Origin: Incurvaria masculella
Taxonomy: Eukaryota > Arthropoda > Insecta > Lepidoptera > Incurvariidae
Length of the DNA: 64,000 nucleotides
Direction of reading: 5' to 3'
NCBI GenBank assembly: GCA_946894095.1
Contig: OX335647.2
Span: forward strand, 16,944,001 to 17,008,000
Positions within the stretch are counted from its first letter, which is position 1. The number at the start of each line of letters is the position of its first letter. Positions 62,847 through 64,000 of the stretch are shown piece after piece. The notes under the pieces are model-generated. The model was not told the origin of the DNA. It saw nothing but the letters and a program-made list of their open reading frames with translations, and made no database searches. Both the position numbers and the translations under genes were made by a program.

Positions 62847-63998
62847 CTCAGCAGTCTGGTAAACGGAACTCTGAAGCCGGGTGACGAAGACCTCTCTAAC
62901 CTGACCTTCGACGACCTGGATAAGCTGTGCAGCAACTCTAACCAGCGCGACGTCGACATGGCCATCCAGAAGTATTCCTCGCGCATGGACGCGTTTATCC
63001 GCTCCATAAAGAACAACCAGGTCGACATAAACAAGTCGTCCGTGCACTTCAACAAACTCAACGAAGTCGTCCGGAGAGCGTGGGCAGTGCCCACGTACGG
63101 ACACGAGCTCGGATACTCCCTCTGCAACACGCTGAGAACCTCCGGCGGACTGGACATCCTAATGAACAACTGCTTCGACGCCGACAACGCCGACCTCCAG
63201 TTCTCCTCCGCGAAACTCCTGGAGCAGTGCCTCACGACTGAGAACCGAGCGCACGTCGTCCAGAACGGACTCGACAAGGTCGTCAACGTGGCGTGCGTCT
63301 GCACCAAGAACGCCAACTCGGTCGACCACTCGAGGGTCGGCACCGGCATCCTGGAGCACCTTTTCAAGCACAGCGAGGGGACCTGCAGCGACGTCATCAA
63401 GCTGGGAGGCCTCGACGCCGTGCTGTTCGAGTGCCGGAAGAACGACGTCGAAACGCTGAGGCACTGCGCCGCGGCGCTGGCGAACCTCTCGCTGTACGGC
63501 GGCGCAGAGAACCAGGAGGCCATGATCAAGAGGAAGGTCCCCATGTGGCTGTTCCCGCTCGCGTTCCATAACGACGACAACATCAAGTACTACGCGTGCC
63601 TCGCGATCGCCGTGCTCGTGGCCAACAAGGAGATCGAGGCCGCGGTCCTTAAGTCCGGAACTCTAGACCTGGTGGAGCCGTTCGTGACGTCCCACAACCC
63701 GTCGGAGTTCGCCCGCTCAAACCTCGCGCACGCGCACGGCCAGAGCAAGAACTGGCTGCAGCGGCTCGTGCCGGTGCTGAGCTCGAAGCGCGAGGAGGCG
63801 CGCAACCTGGCCGCGTTCCACTTCTGCATGGAGGCGGGCATTAAGAAGCAGCAGGGCAACACGGAGATATTCCGGGAGATCGGCGCCATAGAGTCGCTGA
63901 AGAAGGTCGCGAGCTGCCCGAACGCGGTGGCGTCCAAGTACGCGGCGCAGGCGCTGCGGCTCATAGGCGAAGAGGTCCCCCACAAGCTGTCCCAGCAG
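62847..63998 (+). CDS. Sarm: Sarm armadillo-domain exon (gene continues past window)
   Basis: A 1152-nt exon (384 codons, phase 0 at both ends); the window ends CAGCAG|GT, so the donor is at 63999. It encodes the autoinhibitory ARM domain of the SARM family, NAD+ hydrolases that trigger axon degeneration. In the family NAD+ binds the ARM domain and holds the C-terminal TIR domain inactive, while NMN releases it. Landmarks (residues of this exon): [19 protein letters not shown] (76-94), [11 protein letters not shown] (124-134), [11 protein letters not shown] (167-177), [12 protein letters not shown] (187-198), [16 protein letters not shown] (204-219), [20 protein letters not shown] (234-253), [20 protein letters not shown] (304-323) and [17 protein letters not shown] (362-378). 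Residues matching the vertebrate NAD+ pocket (W79, E126, Q127, R134, H171, K174) are present; the vertebrate Arg-Gly pair before LQRLVP is replaced by GQSKNW, as I recall for insect Sarm. SAM and TIR domains must lie on later exons outside the window. Confidence 0.97.
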
Positions 63999-64000
63999 GT

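Noticed and set aside
62834..63985. Long minus-strand open frames (250, 136 and 131 codons) opposite the ARM exon
   Set aside because: They mirror GC-ending codons of a clearly coding plus strand with SARM homology; no independent domain or splice signals.

Overview
The window is nuclear DNA of a moth or butterfly (Lepidoptera). I infer this from interrupted genes with GT-AG introns, an AT-rich background and a dense mix of insect-type transposons. These include a mariner, Jockey/RTE/Penelope retroelement remnants, tRNA-derived SINEs, and the (CCGT)n-bearing repeat with GGTTCCGTACC ends that is common in moth genomes. I cannot name the species.

The only host gene I recognise is the plus-strand 5' two thirds of Sarm (Ect4 in Drosophila, SARM1 in vertebrates), the NAD+-hydrolysing executor of axon degeneration. 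Coding exons lie at 33860-33871, 41263-41406, 51897-52096, 59984-60425, 62321-62572 and 62847-63998. All junctions are in phase and together give about 734 residues: a low-complexity N-terminal extension followed by the armadillo (ARM) domain. The SAM and TIR exons lie beyond the right edge, and the last two bases of the window look like the next GT donor. GC-rich patches ending in splice donors suggest four alternative 5' ends: 31.8-32.3 kb (non-coding, leading to the MSTQ exon), 48.2-48.75 kb (non-coding, leading to an exon that opens with ATG), 57.9-58.2 kb (an 8-nt ATG exon) and 61.3-61.9 kb (a glycine-rich start exon). Each is in phase with the exon it would join.

Region 1-31 kb holds no convincing host exon. 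It is intergenic or intronic DNA filled with repeats: SINE copies, (CCGT)n elements, a 5'-truncated Jockey-like LINE at 3.37-4.80 kb, a complete but mutated mariner at 22743-23993, and MITEs of several families, some with clear TIRs and target duplications (TTAA, TAA). The Sarm introns (32.3-62.8 kb) carry the same families, plus a Penelope GIY-YIG fragment at 37.9-38.4 kb. They also hold a complete 2592-bp DNA transposon at 54006-56597, which has an intact 586-codon DDE-like transposase on the minus strand, about 38-bp terminal repeats and an ATTT target duplication. It looks young and possibly active.

The most interesting items are the nested alternative first exons of Sarm, the intact Sola-like transposon with subterminal repeat clusters, and several fold-back elements, including a perfect 19+3+19 palindrome at 22133 and a tiny fold-back insertion inside a (CCGT)n element at 17.0 kb.
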